Part shown: positions 6,008-8,380 of the stretch, one piece after another | Layout: every line of letters starts with the position of its first letter | How positions within the stretch are numbered: position 1 is the first letter of the stretch | Source: Clostridia bacterium | Lineage (GTDB): Bacteria > Bacillota > Clostridia > CAKSNL01 > HGM11501 | Reading direction: 5' to 3' | Length of the DNA: 8,380 bases | NCBI GenBank assembly: GCA_017390225.1 | Contig: JAFPCL010000230.1 | Span: 1 to 8,380 of the forward strand | The notes under the pieces: model-generated | Database searches by the model: none | The model's input: only the letters and a program-made list of their open reading frames with translations | What the model was told of the DNA's origin: nothing | Position numbers and translations under genes: made by a program

Positions 6008-7249
6008 ATGAAACGTTTATGGATCCTGATTGCATGTCTGACTTTGATGCTCGGCATCTGCGCGCATGCCGCATATTTTGTCGATATTTCCGATGAATCC
6101 GTTGTCCTTCAAATCGACAGCACCAAGGCTTTGGTGTACGGCACGGAAATGGCACTGGATGTTGCTCCCGTGATTCAAGAGGGAAGAACGCTTCTGCCTG
6201 TTCGTTTTGTAGCAGAATATGCCGCCGGCGGTGCCGTTGTTTGGGACGATGCTTCAAGAACGGTAGAAATCACCACCGCAACAGCGGATGTGACCATGAA
6301 AATCGGTGAATCGGTTATGTATGTCAACGGCAAGACCGTGGCACTGGATGTTCCCGCTAGCATTATAAACGGAAGAACGATGCTTCCGCTTCGCTCCGTT
6401 GTGGAAGCTGTCGGCAAATATGTGTACTGGGATGAAGCCAACAAGATTGTTATGATCGGAAGCTTCCCGTTCCCGGATATGACCGAAGAAATTAAAATCA
6501 CCGTTGCCAAGCTCAATGGCACTTATGTTGCACCTCCCAAGGAAGAAGAGCCGGAAGAAGAAGCGGCAGGTCTTCCTGTGGATGCCAATAAGGTCTACAC
6601 TGTGATGTACGAAGAAACCTTTAAAGGAAAAGAATTGGTAAGCCCCGGCACACAGCAGCAGGGCGATCAGGCAAAGCTGGAACCCGGTATTTTGCATATG
6701 AATGCTGTTCCCAACGGTTGGTCTTCTTTCTATCCGCGCAAGAACTGGAATTTCCTTCGCTTCACCGAGTTTAAATGCACGATTGAAGCAGACTCCGTGA
6801 AAGAAGTTCCGGCAGGATATTCTGCATTGTTTATCGGTGCCCGTGCTTCCAACTATGAAGGCATTCCCACGGACAACGGCACCTTCTGGGTCGCTTTTAA
6901 TGATATGGATAAAGCATTTGTTTTTGCCGGCGACCATGTCATCGAAGGAGGCGCATGGACCGGGTATACTTGCGAAGTGCCGATTAAAAAGGGTATCACC
7001 GAAAAGAGCGTTATTCAAGTCGTTGATACGCTGAATGAAATCACATACTATTTGGATGGCGAAATTGTGTGCCGTGTTGTTATCGATGGCGACAATTTGA
7101 AGATTTATGATGTAACGGATGCTTTGGTTTGCACCGCAACCAATAATCTGAAATCCAAGGTTGCATTCAAAACCTTCAGCCATCTGGCAAGCTCCAAGCT
7201 GTATTCCATGAAAATCGAAGGTGTGGAAAAACCGGCAGGAGAAAGATAA
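6008..7249 (+). CDS. Secreted stalk-domain (copper amine oxidase N-like) protein
   Basis: This 413-residue exported protein starts at ATG 6008 behind AAGGAGGAG. A Sec signal peptide covers residues 1-21 (basic MKR, hydrophobic core, AHA before A22); there is no proper lipobox. Residues about 35-152 form a stalk domain of the copper amine oxidase N-terminal type (PF07833-like), with the family's two-fold repeat: GRTLLPVRFVAE then VVWDDASRTVEI, and GRTMLPLRSVVE then VYWDEANKIVMI. Despite the family name nothing suggests copper binding or oxidase activity. An acidic, proline-containing linker (about 176-188) leads to a roughly 220-residue C-terminal half. That half is rich in predicted beta strands and aromatic residues (GWSSFYPRKNWNF, NGTFWVAFNDMDKAF, ITYYLDGEIVCRV), suggesting a jelly-roll or concanavalin-like fold. 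I cannot name a family for it. No wall-sorting signal or SLH motif is visible, so the attachment mode is unknown. Confidence 0.85.
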   Translation: MKRLWILIACLTLMLGICAHAAYFVDISDESVVLQIDSTKALVYGTEMALDVAPVIQEGRTLLPVRFVAEYAAGGAVVWDDASRTVEITTATADVTMKIGESVMYVNGKTVALDVPASIINGRTMLPLRSVVEAVGKYVYWDEANKIVMIGSFPFPDMTEEIKITVAKLNGTYVAPPKEEEPEEEAAGLPVDANKVYTVMYEETFKGKELVSPGTQQQGDQAKLEPGILHMNAVPNGWSSFYPRKNWNFLRFTEFKCTIEADSVKEVPAGYSALFIGARASNYEGIPTDNGTFWVAFNDMDKAFVFAGDHVIEGGAWTGYTCEVPIKKGITEKSVIQVVDTLNEITYYLDGEIVCRVVIDGDNLKIYDVTDALVCTATNNLKSKVAFKTFSHLASSKLYSMKIEGVEKPAGER

Positions 7250-7253
7250 AATC

Positions 7254-7298
7254 AAAAGGGCTGCGTCCTCATAAAACTTGTGGACGACAGCCCTTTTT
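7254..7298 (+). terminator. Intrinsic terminator after the stalk-domain gene
   Basis: AAAAGGGCTG at 7254-7263 pairs with CAGCCCTTTT at 7288-7297, and inside it CGTCC (7264-7268) pairs with GGACG (7282-7286) with one bulged A at 7287. The 13-base loop is open and the T tract (7294-7298) is shared with the stem. It begins five bases after the TAA. The next gene starts only 18 nt beyond it, with no promoter that I can see between them, so it may be leaky. Confidence 0.85.
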
Positions 7299-7316
7299 AA
7301 TAAGAAAGGGATTATG

Positions 7317-7565
7317 ATGAAATACACATACAAAACCAAAGGCACTTGTTCTCAAAAAATCACATTTGACATAGAAGACGGTGTTGTCCGCAACGTGGAA
7401 TTTTTAGGCGGTTGCAGTGGCAACACCCAAGGCTTGGCGCGTCTTGCGGAAGGGCGAGATGCAAGCGAACTAATTGAACTCCTGTCGGGCATTCGTTGCG
7501 GCTTTAAGCCCACGTCCTGCCCGGATCAGCTGGCAAAGGCGCTTTCGGAGGCGTTAGGGTCATGA
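7317..7565 (+). CDS. Small four-cysteine TSCPD-domain protein (TIGR03905 type)
   Basis: This 82-residue protein has cysteines at 11, 33, 61 and 68, in the blocks TKGTCSQKITF, FLGGCSGNTQG, IRCGFKP and TSCPDQLA. The last is the name-giving TSCPD motif. The domain also occurs at the C-terminus of some ribonucleotide reductases; stand-alone members such as this have no known function. Four spaced cysteines suggest a metal site, which is inference. I chose ATG 7317 over the adjacent ATG 7314 because AAAGGG (7305-7310) then has a six-base spacing instead of three. Upstream extension to TTG 7278 would run through the terminator. The stop overlaps the following glycosyltransferase start as ATGA (7562-7565), so the two are translationally coupled. 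I found no own promoter; expression may depend on readthrough of the preceding terminator. Confidence 0.88.
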   Translation: MKYTYKTKGTCSQKITFDIEDGVVRNVEFLGGCSGNTQGLARLAEGRDASELIELLSGIRCGFKPTSCPDQLAKALSEALGS

Positions 7566-8380
7566 ACATCGTGCATATTTGCTTAGCGGCTCCGTATCGC
7601 ACGGGGATGGGCTATCAAGAAAATATGCTCGTGAAATACCACGCCAAGCACCACAAGGTTTCGGTTTTTACTAAGCCGTATAACAAAGAAAAACAAACAG
7701 GGCAGGAGCATGGTGCGGTGATTTATCGCATGCAGGGCGGCATCTATGAAAGCTTGTGTGCAGAAAAGCCGGACTTTGTGTTTGTCCACGGCACGCAGTT
7801 TAAAGAAGCAAAAGCGGTTGCAAGGTATTTAAAAGAATCGGGCACACCTGCCGTTGCCGATAACCATTGCGATTATTCCAACAGCGCTCGAAATCCGATT
7901 TCAAAGCATCTGTTCCATAAGCGCAGATGGAAGAAAACCACACAAGCACTTTTGCCGTATGTCAAAACCATCTACGGCGTGCTTCCGGCAAGGGTGGATT
8001 TTGTACGGGAGCTATACGATGTGCCGAAGGAAAAAACAAGTCTTCTTCTCATGGGCGCAGATTCGGAATATGTTGAAAAAGCGCAGAAGAAAAGCTTCTT
8101 TTCCGAGAATGTCCGCATAACGATTGTGTCCGGCGGCAAAATCGACAGCGCCAAACGGCAAACAGCAAATTTAATCCGTGCGGTAAGAAAGCTTCCCGAA
8201 GTGGGGCTTGTGCTGTTTGGCTCTTTAGACAAAGAGGCAAAAAAAGCCGTAAAAGAAGAGATTTGTGATCGTATTTTGTTTTTAGGCTGGCAAAGCCAAA
8301 AAGAATATTATTCCACCATAAAAAGTGCCGACATCGCCATATACCCGGGGCGGCACAGCGTCCTCTGGGAAGAAACCGCA
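7562..8380 (+). CDS. GT-B glycosyltransferase (GT4-like), 5' part only
   Basis: The frame is open to the window edge, giving 273 residues without a stop; a complete member would be about 330-400. It starts at ATG 7562 with GGAGG (7547-7551) ten bases upstream, inside the preceding gene. The N-terminus (MNIVHICLAAPYRTGMGYQE) is the first beta strand and glycine loop of a GT-B fold. The second Rossmann half begins near VSGGKID and continues through GLVLFGSLD, ILFLGWQSQKEYY and ADIAIYPGRHSVLWEE (visible end, 256-271). In GT4-type enzymes the region at this last position contributes the acidic residue that contacts the sugar nucleotide; the E270/E271 pair is the candidate. No signal peptide or membrane segment is present, so it is probably cytoplasmic. 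Donor and acceptor cannot be told from sequence. Neighbouring cell-surface sugar genes may follow beyond the window. Confidence 0.85.
   Translation, partial: MNIVHICLAAPYRTGMGYQENMLVKYHAKHHKVSVFTKPYNKEKQTGQEHGAVIYRMQGGIYESLCAEKPDFVFVHGTQFKEAKAVARYLKESGTPAVADNHCDYSNSARNPISKHLFHKRRWKKTTQALLPYVKTIYGVLPARVDFVRELYDVPKEKTSLLLMGADSEYVEKAQKKSFFSENVRITIVSGGKIDSAKRQTANLIRAVRKLPEVGLVLFGSLDKEAKKAVKEEICDRILFLGWQSQKEYYSTIKSADIAIYPGRHSVLWEETA

Noticed and set aside
6056..6064. Lipoprotein signal in the stalk-domain protein (Cys18)
   Set aside because: The residue before the cysteine is Ile and no lipobox is formed. AHA before A22 is a good type I cleavage site.
6254..7345. Minus-strand open frame (363 codons) opposite the stalk-domain gene
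   Set aside because: It is antisense to a well-supported secreted protein, crosses the terminator at 7254-7298 and has no recognisable domain.

Overview
The window looks like ordinary chromosome from a spore-forming, low-to-moderate GC Bacillota of the clostridial kind. The main reason is a SipL-type spore-coat morphogenetic gene (SPOCS/DUF3794 domains plus a C-terminal LysM). Strong AGGAGG-type ribosome sites, canonical -35/-10 promoters and many intrinsic terminators fit the same group. I cannot name a genus from the sequence alone.

Layout, left to right. (1) At 2-529 is the 3' part of a DUF1015 gene. (2) At 545-592 is a strong intrinsic terminator whose 3' arm contains the Shine-Dalgarno of the next gene. 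(3) At 593-2110 is a SipL-like reading frame interrupted by a single in-frame TAA at 1283-1285. The frame is otherwise intact, so this is a nonsense-split gene (or a base-call error), not a frameshift. (4) At 2100-4529 is a complete P2A (calcium-type) P-type ATPase overlapping the SipL frame by 11 nt, so the two were probably one translationally coupled operon. (5) At 4530-4697 is an AT-rich gap between convergent genes, with one terminator candidate for each side. (6) At 4698-5810, on the minus strand, is a RodA/FtsW/SpoVE (SEDS) gene. (7) At 5811-6007 are two divergent promoters and a 5' UTR hairpin. (8) At 6008-7249 is a secreted protein with a copper-amine-oxidase-N-like stalk domain and an unassigned beta-rich C-terminal half. 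(9) After a terminator, 7317-7565 encodes a small four-cysteine TSCPD protein (TIGR03905 type). It overlaps by 4 nt (ATGA) a GT-B glycosyltransferase that runs off the right edge (7562-8380).

How they fit together: coat assembly (SipL-like), calcium transport (P2A ATPase) and SEDS peptidoglycan synthesis could all serve the cell envelope and sporulation. Only the SipL-ATPase overlap is direct evidence of co-expression. I see no mobile element, CRISPR array, phage gene, tRNA or rRNA, and no convincing undescribed multi-gene system. The points most worth a second look are the in-frame stop in the SipL-like gene and the terminator that contains that gene's ribosome site.
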